Source: Asticcacaulis excentricus
GTDB lineage: Bacteria > Pseudomonadota > Alphaproteobacteria > Caulobacterales > Caulobacteraceae
Direction of reading: 5' to 3'
Length of the DNA stretch: 64,000 nucleotides
Assembly (NCBI RefSeq): GCF_003966695.1
Contig: NZ_AP018828.1
Span: forward strand, 62,001-126,000
In this document: piece after piece, positions 42,561-51,171 of the stretch
Layout of the letters: each line of letters begins with the position of its first letter
How positions within the stretch are numbered: the stretch's first letter is position 1
Position numbers and translations under genes: made by a program
The notes under the pieces: model-generated
Told to the model about the DNA's origin: nothing
The model's database searches: none
The model's input: only the letters and a program-made list of their open reading frames with translations

Positions 42561-45188
42561 TTAGAACTGCGTCGAAAGGCTGACCGAGACCGACGTGCCC
42601 GGATCGTAGCGATCGACATAGACGCGCTTGTCGTTGATGGTCTGATATTCCTTGTACTCGGTGCCCATCAGGTTACGGGCCTCAAGCTGGAAGTTCAGGC
42701 CACGGCCAAAGGCGTCGAAGCCCTTGCGCCACACGAAATCGACCTGCGTGCCCGGCTCCTGCATGATGTCGGGGTCACCGACAATACCCGAACCGCGCAC
42801 CGAGATACGCTCGCTGACATAGGTGAGCAGCAGGGTGGCCTGCGACTTGGCTTCGGAGTCTTCCCAGCCGAACTGCACGTTGGCGAGGTGATCCGACTGA
42901 CCTTGCAGCTTGGAGCCGTCCTTGATGTACAGGCTGGCTTCGACCGGCTGGAAGGTGGTGCGGCTGAAGGCGATCTTGTCGCCGGCCTTCACCTTCACGC
43001 TGGAGTCGGTGAAGGTGTAGTTGGCCTGCACCAGCCACTGCTTGCTCTCGAAGAAGCCGCCCTTGATCGGGCTCTCGAACAGGCCCTTATAGTCCACCTC
43101 AAAGCCCTGAATATTGGCCTCCGGGGCGTTGACGAAGGTCTGCTGGAGTTGGGTGCCGGTCGAGATGGTTTCGACGGGCTTGTCCAGCGTCTTGTGGAAC
43201 AGGCCGGCGGTCAGGTATTCGCCCGCGCCGTAGTACCACTCATAACGGGCATCGAGGTTGGTGATCTCGGTGTCCTTCAGCAGCGGGTTACCCGTGTAGG
43301 AGCGGTCGCTATCGGCTTCGCGGAAGGTCGGCTCGGCCAGTTCGCGGAACTGCGGACGGCCGATCGTCTTGGACGCGCCAAAACGCAGTTGCATGTCGTC
43401 CTTGAAGTTCCAGGTCACCGTACCCGACGGCAGGAGATAGGTCTCCTTGATCTGGGTCGCGGCGCGCTCCGGCTTGGTGTTGGTCTGATAGAGGTAACGC
43501 AGGTCGTTACGCTCCTTGCCGCTTTCGTAGCGGAGACCGGCGGCGACGCGAACCAGCGGAATGACTTCCAGATCGGTCTTCACGTAGTAGGACGACACGA
43601 ACAGGCCGCCCTTGTAGGCTTGCGGCGAGTCCGAACCGGTTTCCCACAGTTGCAGGAAGTCCGGGCGGATATTGTAGTCGGAGAAGAGGTAATCGACGCG
43701 GGTATATTTGGCCAGCGAGTCGTTCACCGACTTGAACTCAAAAGCCCGGCGCTGGTAGTCGCGCTGGTTGTCGAGCACCGAGACACCCGCCATCAGCTTG
43801 CCATCACGGCCTTCACCGAGGCTGTAGTCCCAGGTCAGGTTGGCACCCAGATACTTGGCCACGTCCTTCAGGTTCGAGAAGGCGGTTTCATTGCTACCGC
43901 CGTTACGCAGGTCGGTAAAATAGAGGCCTTTTGTCGCCGTGTTGGAGGTGTCCAACTGATAGTTGATGAACTTGTCATACGGCGTATCGCGCACCGTCAC
44001 GGCGTAGGAGGCCGTCCAGTCGAGCACCAGCTTCGGCGTCAGGGCGTGCGTGCCGGTCAGTTGGCTGAGGCCCAACTCGCGCTGATACCAGCCGGTACGG
44101 TCCTTGCGGTAGAAGAAGCCGTTGGAGTTGAACCCGTCACGGGTAGCCGCGAACTTCGTCGTCTTGCGGATATACATGCCGGTCCACTTCAGGGTGTGGG
44201 CACCGCGCGTATAGCCGAGCGACAAAAGGCTGTTCAGCGAGACATTGTTGGCCGAGTTCGTATAGTCATCCTCGTAGTGGATGCCGTTCTTGACCGACCA
44301 GTTGTTGGAGAAGTCGGCCACGGCCACGACGCCGAACTTGCCACCCAGAACGTCATAGGTCTGACCGGCGCTGCCGTTCAGGCTGAAGTTGGGGGTCGGA
44401 CGGCCGATTTGCAGCAGGTTGAGGTCGGCATTGGTGAAGGAATGACCGATCTTCTGAAGCTCGTTGGTCGCGCCCGTGCCCGTCGCCGGGTAGGTGTTCG
44501 GGTTGACCAGCTTGCCTTTGGCCAGCGCATTACGCAGTGGATCGGGCAGGCTGCGGGCCCCGTCGTCATAGCCCAGCCAGTCGGTGGCCGAGCCGAAATA
44601 GGTGACGGTTTTCTTGCCGGTCGTTTCGCTGTTGTAACCGGTGCCGATGCCGAGGCTCAGGAAGTTGTCGCGCGGCAGGGCCACGGTCTGAAGATCGACG
44701 ACACCGCCGCCGAATTCGCCCGGATATTCCGCCGAATAGGTCTTTTGCACCGAAACGCGGCCCAAAAGCGACGCCGGGAACAGGTCGAGCGGCACAACGC
44801 GTTGCAGCGGTTCCGGCGACGGCAGCGGCGCGCCGTTCAGAAGGGCCGACGAGTAGCGCTCGCCCAGGCCGCGCACATAGATAAACTTGCCTTCGACCAG
44901 CGACAGGCCCGCGACGCGCGTCAGGGCCGTAGCGGCATTGTCGTCGCCGGTGCGCTTGAGGTCTTCGGTGGTCAGGATCGAAGTGACTTCTGCCGTGCGA
45001 CGCATGGTCTTGGGCAGGTTCTTGCCGCGCACGACGACTTCTGTAACGGCGTTGGAATCGCCGGTGGCGGCTTCCGCTGGCTGGTCGGCAGCCGTCTGAG
45101 TCTGGTCTTGCGCCACGGCGGCGTTTACCGCCGCCAGCGACGTCGTAGCCATCAGCAAGGCGCCGAGGGAGAGAGTATGCAGTTTCAT
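42561..45188 (-). CDS. TonB-dependent receptor, possibly Pho-regulated
   Basis: The 875-aa protein has a signal peptide ending AAVAQ (about residue 27), a TonB-box-like AVTEVVVRGK and a plug with LKRTGDDNAATALTRVAGLSLVEGKFIYVRGLGERYSSALLNG. The C-terminus ends in a phenylalanine (SVSLSTQF). It follows a surface lipoprotein gene on the same strand with a 75-bp gap; receptor-lipoprotein pairs often form a joint binding and uptake unit. A Pho-box-like repeat lies upstream of the lipoprotein gene, hinting at a phosphate-containing ligand. That is inference. Confidence 0.92.
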   Translation of the reverse strand: MKLHTLSLGALLMATTSLAAVNAAVAQDQTQTAADQPAEAATGDSNAVTEVVVRGKNLPKTMRRTAEVTSILTTEDLKRTGDDNAATALTRVAGLSLVEGKFIYVRGLGERYSSALLNGAPLPSPEPLQRVVPLDLFPASLLGRVSVQKTYSAEYPGEFGGGVVDLQTVALPRDNFLSLGIGTGYNSETTGKKTVTYFGSATDWLGYDDGARSLPDPLRNALAKGKLVNPNTYPATGTGATNELQKIGHSFTNADLNLLQIGRPTPNFSLNGSAGQTYDVLGGKFGVVAVADFSNNWSVKNGIHYEDDYTNSANNVSLNSLLSLGYTRGAHTLKWTGMYIRKTTKFAATRDGFNSNGFFYRKDRTGWYQRELGLSQLTGTHALTPKLVLDWTASYAVTVRDTPYDKFINYQLDTSNTATKGLYFTDLRNGGSNETAFSNLKDVAKYLGANLTWDYSLGEGRDGKLMAGVSVLDNQRDYQRRAFEFKSVNDSLAKYTRVDYLFSDYNIRPDFLQLWETGSDSPQAYKGGLFVSSYYVKTDLEVIPLVRVAAGLRYESGKERNDLRYLYQTNTKPERAATQIKETYLLPSGTVTWNFKDDMQLRFGASKTIGRPQFRELAEPTFREADSDRSYTGNPLLKDTEITNLDARYEWYYGAGEYLTAGLFHKTLDKPVETISTGTQLQQTFVNAPEANIQGFEVDYKGLFESPIKGGFFESKQWLVQANYTFTDSSVKVKAGDKIAFSRTTFQPVEASLYIKDGSKLQGQSDHLANVQFGWEDSEAKSQATLLLTYVSERISVRGSGIVGDPDIMQEPGTQVDFVWRKGFDAFGRGLNFQLEARNLMGTEYKEYQTINDKRVYVDRYDPGTSVSVSLSTQF

Positions 45189-45263
45189 GGGATCAACCTT
45201 TGCTGAAGGACTTGGAGAGCAGAGCGCGTCGCGGCGGGGTTTCCCCCGCCGCGCTGTCGCTTG

Positions 45264-46922
45264 CTACTGGCAGGACTTCTCGCCGGTGCCCATGCCGCAG
45301 GTCCAACCCTTGTACCAGGTGTCGTTAGCGTCCTTCACGGCACCGATGTAGGTCGGATTGGTGAAGAAGCCGAGGTTGTTATTGGCCGCATCGTTGAGGA
45401 TGGTCGGGTTGGTCACCGCAACGGCGTTTTCGGTCGCACCGTTGACGATGTCGTTGGTCAGGGTCGTCGCCGTGCCGATCGAGTTGTTGGTGACGGTCGG
45501 CAGCAGGGTCGCGGTGACCGAGGACACGCGGGTGATGTTACCCGTATTCCACAGGGCTTCGGCCTCAGCCACGGTCGGCAGGGTCTGACCGGTGTTCGAC
45601 GAACCCGTCTGGACGCTCACCGAAGCGATACCGCCGCAGATGCCCATGACCGAGCGGAAGGCGACCTGAGCGATCACCGTATTGTTGTCCTGCACCAGCA
45701 GGCAGTTCGACGACGGGCTGGTGGTGCGGATGATCGAGTTCATCAGCAGAAGGCCGGTGCCGGTGTCGAGCTTCAGCGCCTGAGTATTCAAGGTGTTCTT
45801 CATGATGATGGTGGCGTTCGATACCTTCGGGTAGGCGAACGGACGCAGGGTGCCGGTGTTGACAACCGCCGTCGGCGGGCAGAAGGCGCGAACACCACCA
45901 TTGCCACCCTTGTTACACGACATTTCGAAGCCGAAAGACCCCGAGGTCGAGCGGGCGGCCTGCAGGGCGATCATCCACTGCACCGAACCCGACCAGGTGT
46001 TGTCGGTATCGAACTGCTCATCGTCATTGCCGACCAGCACGAGGTGCTTGGCGTTGACCGCGCCGCCGAAGAATTCAACGCCGTCGTCGGACGAGTTATA
46101 GACCTGAACGTAATCGACCGTGGTGCCCGCGCCGACGCCGGCGAAGGTGATGCCGTTCAGCTCCTTGCCCACATCGACCTGATAGCCGGTGTAGCGGACC
46201 TGCACGTACTTCAGCGTACCGGAATTGTCGGCGAGGCTGTTGCCGCCGAAGTTCAGACCGGCCACGGCTTCGAAAGACGCGCCGCAGGTGTTGAAGCCGT
46301 CGAGGTTGGTCGGAACCGCGTCAGTGGCGCAGGAGTTCGACGGCGCACGGCCGAGAAGGACCAGACCGCCCCATTCGCCGATCGAGTTCGAGGTCGAAGC
46401 GCCGGTGACGTTGTTCTTGGAGGTGAAGATGATCGGATTGGTCGCCGTGCCTTCGGCGAAGATTTGCGAACCGCGTTGCACGGCGATGTAGTCGAGACCA
46501 GCCGAACCGAAGACAGTGACGCCCGGCTCGATGGTCAGCACGCCCTTGCGCGCACCGGCGATCGGGGAATTAACGTTCGGCCCCATGTCCTCACCGATAT
46601 TGACGCGGCCCGAGACCGAGTAGATGACGCCGTCGAGCTTGGCCAGGGTCAGGCTGCCCGTGATGGTGTTCGGCAGTTGGCAGTTGCGGGCCTGAGCACC
46701 GCCGGCGAGCGTGATGACGCCGATATTGTCGGTGCCGGTCGGACACGAAGCCGCCGCGACACCTGACGTGGAAGACGACGACGATGACGAGGACGAGGTG
46801 CCGCCGCCGATCAGCACGCCTTCGCCCGGCGAAGCGACGTTGTCAGCCCCAAAGCAGCCCGCCAGAGCCACAGCAGCGGTAAAGCCCAGCAGACCCAGGC
46901 GGAATTTCGTGGAAGTGTTCAT
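45264..46922 (-). CDS. Predicted surface lipoprotein with beta-helix-like repeats
   Basis: The 552-aa protein has a lipobox (ALAGC, Cys at about 23), a low-complexity linker of nine consecutive serines (about 43-51) and a long Gly/Asn/Thr-rich body without a named motif. Segments such as GVLTIEPGVTVFGSAG, NGITFAGVGAGTTVDYVQVYNSSDDGVEFFGGAVNAKHLVLVGNDDEQFD suggest a right-handed beta-helix. Paired cysteines near both ends may form disulfides. It stands first in a likely operon with the TonB receptor and is a candidate extracellular binding partner or hydrolase. I do not recognise a specific enzyme family. Confidence 0.75.
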   Translation of the reverse strand: MNTSTKFRLGLLGFTAAVALAGCFGADNVASPGEGVLIGGGTSSSSSSSSSTSGVAAASCPTGTDNIGVITLAGGAQARNCQLPNTITGSLTLAKLDGVIYSVSGRVNIGEDMGPNVNSPIAGARKGVLTIEPGVTVFGSAGLDYIAVQRGSQIFAEGTATNPIIFTSKNNVTGASTSNSIGEWGGLVLLGRAPSNSCATDAVPTNLDGFNTCGASFEAVAGLNFGGNSLADNSGTLKYVQVRYTGYQVDVGKELNGITFAGVGAGTTVDYVQVYNSSDDGVEFFGGAVNAKHLVLVGNDDEQFDTDNTWSGSVQWMIALQAARSTSGSFGFEMSCNKGGNGGVRAFCPPTAVVNTGTLRPFAYPKVSNATIIMKNTLNTQALKLDTGTGLLLMNSIIRTTSPSSNCLLVQDNNTVIAQVAFRSVMGICGGIASVSVQTGSSNTGQTLPTVAEAEALWNTGNITRVSSVTATLLPTVTNNSIGTATTLTNDIVNGATENAVAVTNPTILNDAANNNLGFFTNPTYIGAVKDANDTWYKGWTCGMGTGEKSCQ

Positions 46923-47032
46923 GTCATCTCTCCAGACCAGCGCAGCGGCGCGTCGGGAGACCCCGTTCTGAACGCACCCATGCCATCATTCGGCCTTATA
47001 GGGAGGCTGTGTGACAGAACGCCCAAACTTGT

Positions 47033-47050
47033 ATGACGGATTTGTGTAAG
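47033..47050 (-). promoter_or_regulatory. Candidate Pho box upstream of the lipoprotein-receptor operon
   Basis: On the minus strand CTTACAC-AAAT-CCGTCAT matches the PhoB repeat pattern with an 11-bp period. A third element, CTGTCAC (47011-47017), lies 22 bp further on in phase. It is about 110-130 bases upstream of the lipoprotein start. Confidence 0.5.
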
Positions 47051-47397
47051 CCCGAAAACCGGCACTTACCGGCGGCGGAATCGCCTCTGTAAGGCGCGTT
47101 ATGTGTCTTTGGTGTCACGTTTTCGCCTGTCAGAGCACGGACAGACTCGCGAACAGAGCGAAACATAGAGCAAAAAAAAGAGTGGTCAGCGCAGGGGCAG
47201 ACCACTCCAGTAGGGCCGGGGGGAAATGAGGGAAAACCCGGTTACGGACGTGAGCGTGGCACAGATAAAGCCCAATAGCAATATTGGTTATATCCTTTTG
47301 TGCGGGTTTTTGCGTGCCTCCCGCCGGAAACCCTTCTAAATTGCTACAAAACTGACGGTTTTGCGATTGGCCTTGCCTCAAAAGCGCATCAGTAGTA

Positions 47398-47420
47398 ATA
47401 CCAATGCTAAATATTGGTAT
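47398..47420. promoter_or_regulatory. Palindromic operator before nagB-II, shared with the hexosaminidase gene
   Basis: ATACCAAT-N7-ATTGGTAT lies 37 bases upstream of nagB-II. The same half-sites form TATTGGTTATAACCAATA (55790-55807) before the hexosaminidase gene. It resembles sites of GntR-family amino-sugar repressors (NagQ type); the regulator gene is not in the window. Confidence 0.6.
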
Positions 47421-47456
47421 CAGAACCATCTGCCTCGTCACAAAGGAACCGTCTAC

Positions 47457-48509
47457 ATGTCCCTCGCCTCCGTCGCCACGCCGCTGGATGAAACCACGAC
47501 CCTGATGTTCCGTGAGGCGGCCGAAGGCGGCGACGCCGTTGAGCGCTTCCTGAAACGCAATGCCGAGACCCTGAGCCGTATCGCCGCGCGCCTTAAGGCC
47601 CAGCCCCCGAAGGCCGTCGTCACCTGTGCGCGTGGTTCGTCAGACCACGCCTGCACCTATGGCAAGTACGTCATCGAGACCCTGACCGGCGTGCCGGTCA
47701 GCTCCGCCGCCCTGTCGGTCGCCTCGGTCTATGCGGCCCCGGTCGTCGCCGCCGAAACCCTGTGCATCGCCGTGTCGCAATCGGGCCGCTCGCCCGACCT
47801 TCTGACCGCCGTCGAAGCCTATAAGGCCGCCGGTGCCTTCGTTGTGGCGCTGGTCAATGACGAAACCGCGCCGCTGGCGACGCTCGCCGACGAAGTCCTG
47901 CCGCTGTGCGCCGGGCCGGAGCTGTCGGTCGCCGCCACCAAATCCTGCCTCGCCGCTCTGGCTGGTTTTGCCGCCCTGACCGCCGAATGGGCCGACGACG
48001 CGGCGTTGAAGGCCGCCGTAGCCGCCCTCCCCGCCCAGATGCGTCAGGCCTTCGACCTCGACTGGTCCGCCGCCCTCCCCGCCCTGACCGCGGCAAACAA
48101 CCTCTTCGTCATCGGTCGCGGCTACGGCTTCGGCGTGGCCCAGGAAGCGGCCCTGAAGCTCAAGGAAACCTGCGCCCTGCACGCCGAAGCCTTCTCCGCC
48201 GCCGAAGTGCGCCACGGCCCGATGGCCATCGTCAATCAGGGCTTCCCTGTGCTGGCCTTCGCCACCTCCGACACGGCCGGCGACGGGGTGCGCGATGTGG
48301 CCGCGGAATTTGCCGGACGCGGGGCTGCCGTGTGGCTGGCCGACACCACGCCGGGGGCCTATACCCTGCCCGCCCTGGCCGCTGAGCCGATGCTTGAGCC
48401 CATCCTGCGCCTGCAAAGCTTCTACCGCCTCGCCAACCGCCTGTCGCTGGCGCGCGGCCTCAATCCGGACAGCCCGCCGCACCTGAACAAGGTAACGAAA
48501 ACGGTTTAA
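47457..48509 (+). CDS. nagB-II: Glucosamine-6-phosphate deaminase, SIS-domain type (NagB-II)
   Basis: The 350-aa protein has two SIS sugar-isomerase domains, recognisable by ARGSSDHACTYGKYVIE and VSQSGRSPDLL in the first and VIGRGYGFGVAQEAALKLKET and EVRHGPMAIV in the second. It lacks the glutaminase domain of GlmS. This form replaces NagB in many Alphaproteobacteria and Shewanella: glucosamine-6-P to fructose-6-P plus ammonia. ATG 47457 is chosen with AAAGGAACC upstream. The operator-like palindrome links it to the hexosaminidase. Confidence 0.9.
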   Translation: MSLASVATPLDETTTLMFREAAEGGDAVERFLKRNAETLSRIAARLKAQPPKAVVTCARGSSDHACTYGKYVIETLTGVPVSSAALSVASVYAAPVVAAETLCIAVSQSGRSPDLLTAVEAYKAAGAFVVALVNDETAPLATLADEVLPLCAGPELSVAATKSCLAALAGFAALTAEWADDAALKAAVAALPAQMRQAFDLDWSAALPALTAANNLFVIGRGYGFGVAQEAALKLKETCALHAEAFSAAEVRHGPMAIVNQGFPVLAFATSDTAGDGVRDVAAEFAGRGAAVWLADTTPGAYTLPALAAEPMLEPILRLQSFYRLANRLSLARGLNPDSPPHLNKVTKTV

Positions 48510-48535
48510 GCCCCCTCCCCGGCTGGACATTTTCC

Positions 48536-48571
48536 AAAGGGCGGTCATAGCATTGTCTATGACCGCCCTTT
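48536..48571 (+). terminator. Hairpin that ends nagB-II and contains the next start codon
   Basis: AAAGGGCGGTCATAG (48536-48550), loop CATTGT, CTATGACCGCCCTTT (48557-48571): a perfect 15-bp stem. The ATG of the DUF1345 gene (48559-48561) lies inside the 3' arm. Confidence 0.8.
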
Positions 48572-49230
48572 CCTTTGTCCGCACCCTGCGTACCCGCCCG
48601 TGGCTGAGCCGTGCCATCGCTCTGGCCCTTGGTCTGGGGACGCTTCTGGGCACCCTCACCGACCTGCGCCTGTCGCAAAGCGTGCTGGTCGCGTGGAACA
48701 GCGCCGCCGTCTTCTACCTCATCGCCCTCGCCCGGCTGATGATGACCGCCAATACCGCCGACATGCGCCGCCGCGCCGAAACGCAAGACGTCGGCAAATG
48801 GACCATATTGGGCCTCACTGGGGCCGCCATCGCCGTCTGCGTCGTCGCCATCGCCAGCGAACTGATCGCCGCCCACGACGAAACCGGCCTCAGCAAAGGC
48901 CTCGACCTCGCGCTGGTCGGCACCACCATCGTCACAACCTGGGTCTTCGTGCACACCACCTTCGCCCTGCACTACGCCCACGCCTACTACATCGCCATCC
49001 GCCGCGCCGAGCCCCCGCCCCTCAAATTCCCGGATGCAGACTGCGAACCGGACTATCTCGACTTTGCCTATTTCGCCTTCATCGTCGGCACCGCCGCCCA
49101 AACCGCCGACGTCTCCGTCGCCTCCAAAGCCATGCGCCGCCTCAATCTCGGCCACGCCGTCTTTGCCTTTGTCTACAACACCACCATCCTCGCCCTGTGC
49201 ATCAATATCGCCGCAAGCCTGCTGGGGTGA
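48559..49230 (+). CDS. DUF1345 integral membrane protein
   Basis: The 223-aa protein has about five membrane helices (residues 17-35, 40-60, 76-96, 108-128, 190-215) and conserved DUF1345 segments: WNSAAVFYLIALARLM, TTWVFVHTTFALHYAHAYY and LDFAYFAFIVGTAAQTADVSV. Function unknown; expected in the inner membrane. Its start codon is buried in a hairpin that also looks like the nagB-II terminator. No downstream ATG gives a complete first helix, so this start is probable. Confidence 0.85.
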   Translation: MTALSFVRTLRTRPWLSRAIALALGLGTLLGTLTDLRLSQSVLVAWNSAAVFYLIALARLMMTANTADMRRRAETQDVGKWTILGLTGAAIAVCVVAIASELIAAHDETGLSKGLDLALVGTTIVTTWVFVHTTFALHYAHAYYIAIRRAEPPPLKFPDADCEPDYLDFAYFAFIVGTAAQTADVSVASKAMRRLNLGHAVFAFVYNTTILALCINIAASLLG

Positions 49231-50100
49231 GTTGGGTTTGAGTGTTGGGCAAGGGTAAGATTCCGGGGTCAGTTGACCCCGGACCCCGGATGTGGGCACG
49301 CGCTTTCCGCGGGCGGCGTCTGGGGTTTCGGGCGGGTTTTTAGCCACTATAAACGCAAAAAGCACGAATGGGAGCCTTTGGCACAGGCCTGCGCTTTAAA
49401 CCCGACTTCCCCTCCCTACGAAGTGGGGAGGTGTTGGCGAGCGAAGCGACGCTGACGGAGGGGTATAACTCCTCGTGAAGATACCCCTCCGCCTCGTAAA
49501 CTCGGCACCTCCCCATGATATGGGGAGGAGGAAGATCGCTAAGGTGAAATCGTCACGACAGCTCAAAAACCACGGATTACACAGATTTCACAGATTATCC
49601 GTGTCTGCGTCACTCAGGGGCGCGCAGCGCCAATCTATGAAATCTGTGTAATCTGTGGTTCAAAGCCTTTCTCGACGCGCAGCGCCATTCATCGAGGCTT
49701 GCGCACGAAGGTCAGGGCCCTGTGGGCCGGGTGTTTCAGCGGCTCTTTTGGCTGCGCCGAACTTCGTTTCGTGTTTTTGGTGGCTAATCTTCAGTGGCGT
49801 AGGGGCCTTGCCAGCTTGTCAGAATGTCGTGTCATTGACGCCAAGGAAGCCCCCACCACCATCTGCGCTTCGCTTGATGTTCCCAACGCTTATGAAAGCT
49901 ACACTTTCGCTGGCGCTACACACCAGCAAGCTGGGAAGGTATGAGGAAGTTTCGCGCCCGAAACCGGGTGCAGGGGCTGTGCCCCTGCCCGCCGGAGGCT
50001 CTTTTTTAGATGCCCAAAAGATAGCCAAAAGATATCTTACATTTATTCAATAGCTTATTGAGACGAAACCTTATTCACCCGCTGTGAAACGTCATCACAA
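49231..50100. other. Long intergenic region with palindromic repeats, no supported gene
   Basis: It holds a large inverted repeat of the CCTCCCC...GGGGAGG type (49407-49531). A second inverted repeat has 23-bp arms with one mismatch (49568-49590 and 49638-49660; motif ACACAGATTTCA). Open frames across 49655-50053 have poor codon character and no recognisable domain. Confidence 0.6.
49568..49660. repeat. Inverted repeat with 23-bp arms
   Basis: Left arm AACCACGGATTACACAGA... (49568-49590), right arm ...TCTGTGTAATCTGTGGTT (49638-49660), one mismatch, about 47-bp spacer. This type of ACACAGATTTCACAGAT palindrome recurs in many bacterial genomes. Confidence 0.8.
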
Positions 50101-50110
50101 CTGAGGAGAG

Positions 50111-50440
50111 GGTAGCTACCAGATACTCATTACATATCCGATAGCCACACGAAAGCTTCACACAGGCTATCGGATGGAATTCGGCTAGCTATTAACTTTC
50201 TATTAGCTATTGGAAAGCTAGGCTATGGCTAACCGAGAGCTAACGCATAGCAACCCGACGTCTAGCCGAGGGCTTTCGGTGAGATAGCCGGTGTCTATCG
50301 GGCGACTTTCGCACAGCTTTCCGTTAGCTGTCGGAGGCCTTCCGTCTGGACCCCGCGTCAGAATCGGCGCACCAACAGAATTAACACTTCATTAACCTTT
50401 GCGCAAAAGGCGCGCGCTAGCCGGTGGCTATCCGATAGCT
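50111..50440. other. Phased TAGC/GCTA array, putative partition centromere
   Basis: About twenty TAGC or GCTA tetramers fall in 330 bp upstream of parA, many within GGCTATCGG/CCGATAGCC-like contexts and starting with the palindrome GGTAGCTACC (50111-50120). Spacings include 20, 20, 11, 11, 11 and 22 bp, near whole helical turns. Ribbon-helix-helix partition proteins bind such arrays of short boxes, and one is encoded at 51172. Confidence 0.6.
50381..50395. promoter_or_regulatory. CtrA-type site in the parA promoter
   Basis: A perfect TTAA-CACTTCA-TTAA lies 84 bases upstream of parA, inside the phased array. It would tie transcription of parA-repA to the host cell-cycle regulator CtrA, and could also block the replication region. 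Confidence 0.65.
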
Positions 50441-50478
50441 CGCCATTCGCGCGTCAAAGCCAGCACGAGGAACCTGAC

Positions 50479-51168
50479 ATGCCTGTCATCTCCTTCATTT
50501 CGCCCAAGGGCGGCGTGGGCAAGACCACGGCGGCGACGCTGATGGCCACGCAACTGGCGCGCAAGACGCAGGTCATTATTATAGACGCCGACCCCAACCG
50601 TCCGATCCTGGCCTGGTCGCAGTTGAATGGCTGCCCGGCCAATATCCGCATCGTGTCGGACGCCAATCAGGAAAACATTCTCGACAAGATCGAGGAGGCG
50701 GCCGCCGAAGCGCCATTTGTGGTCGTTGATTGCGAAGGCACGGCGTCGCTGACGGTGGCCTATGCCATCGGGGCGTCCGATCTGGTGGTGGTGCCAACGC
50801 AAGGCTCGCAGTTGGATGCCAAGCAGGCGGCCAAGGCGCTCAGCCTGATCAAAAATACCGAGCGTCAGTCGCGCCGCCCGATCCCGCATGCGGTGCTGCT
50901 GACGCGCACCAATCCGATCATCAAGCCGCGTACCCTGTCGGCCATCCACGAGCAGTTGCGCGCCCATGGTATCCGTTTGTTCGATACGCAATTGCACGAG
51001 CGCGAAGCCTTCAAGGCCATGTTCTCGTTCGGCGGGGCGCTGGAAACGCTAGACCCGTCGCAGGTCGCCAATATCGACAAGGCCGTGGCCAATGCCCGCG
51101 CCTTTGTTGCCGAAGCCATTGAATTGCTGAAAAATCCGGACGCGGTTCCGGCTCAGGAGGTCGCTTAA
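50479..51168 (+). CDS. parA: ParA-family partition ATPase (short, type Ib-like)
   Basis: The 229-aa protein has the deviant Walker A KGGVGKTT (residues 10-17), a Walker B-like VVVDCEGTAS and the switch DADPN. It lacks the N-terminal DNA-binding domain of larger plasmid ParAs, so it fits the short ParA class that pairs with small centromere-binding proteins. It moves plasmid copies over the nucleoid. First gene of parA - RHH protein - repA, with a three-base gap to the next gene. Confidence 0.93.
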   Translation: MPVISFISPKGGVGKTTAATLMATQLARKTQVIIIDADPNRPILAWSQLNGCPANIRIVSDANQENILDKIEEAAAEAPFVVVDCEGTASLTVAYAIGASDLVVVPTQGSQLDAKQAAKALSLIKNTERQSRRPIPHAVLLTRTNPIIKPRTLSAIHEQLRAHGIRLFDTQLHEREAFKAMFSFGGALETLDPSQVANIDKAVANARAFVAEAIELLKNPDAVPAQEVA

Positions 51169-51171
51169 TCC

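Larger units (their letters stand above)
46923..47456. promoter_or_regulatory. Divergent control region between the lipoprotein and nagB-II genes
   Basis: This 534-bp gap holds a Pho-box-like element (47033-47050) on the lipoprotein side. On the deaminase side it holds a half-site TATTGGTTA (47282-47290) and a full palindrome (47398-47420). No gene is supported in it. Confidence 0.55.

Noticed and set aside
42510-45206. An 898-residue plus-strand open frame
   Set aside because: Antisense shadow of the TonB receptor at 42561-45188; no domain, no ribosome-binding site.
45261-46766. A 501-residue plus-strand open frame
   Set aside because: Antisense shadow of the lipoprotein gene, which has a signal peptide and lipobox.
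49655-50053. Open frames in the gap before the partition region
   Set aside because: No recognisable domain, atypical composition, overlapping alternatives and inverted repeats nearby.
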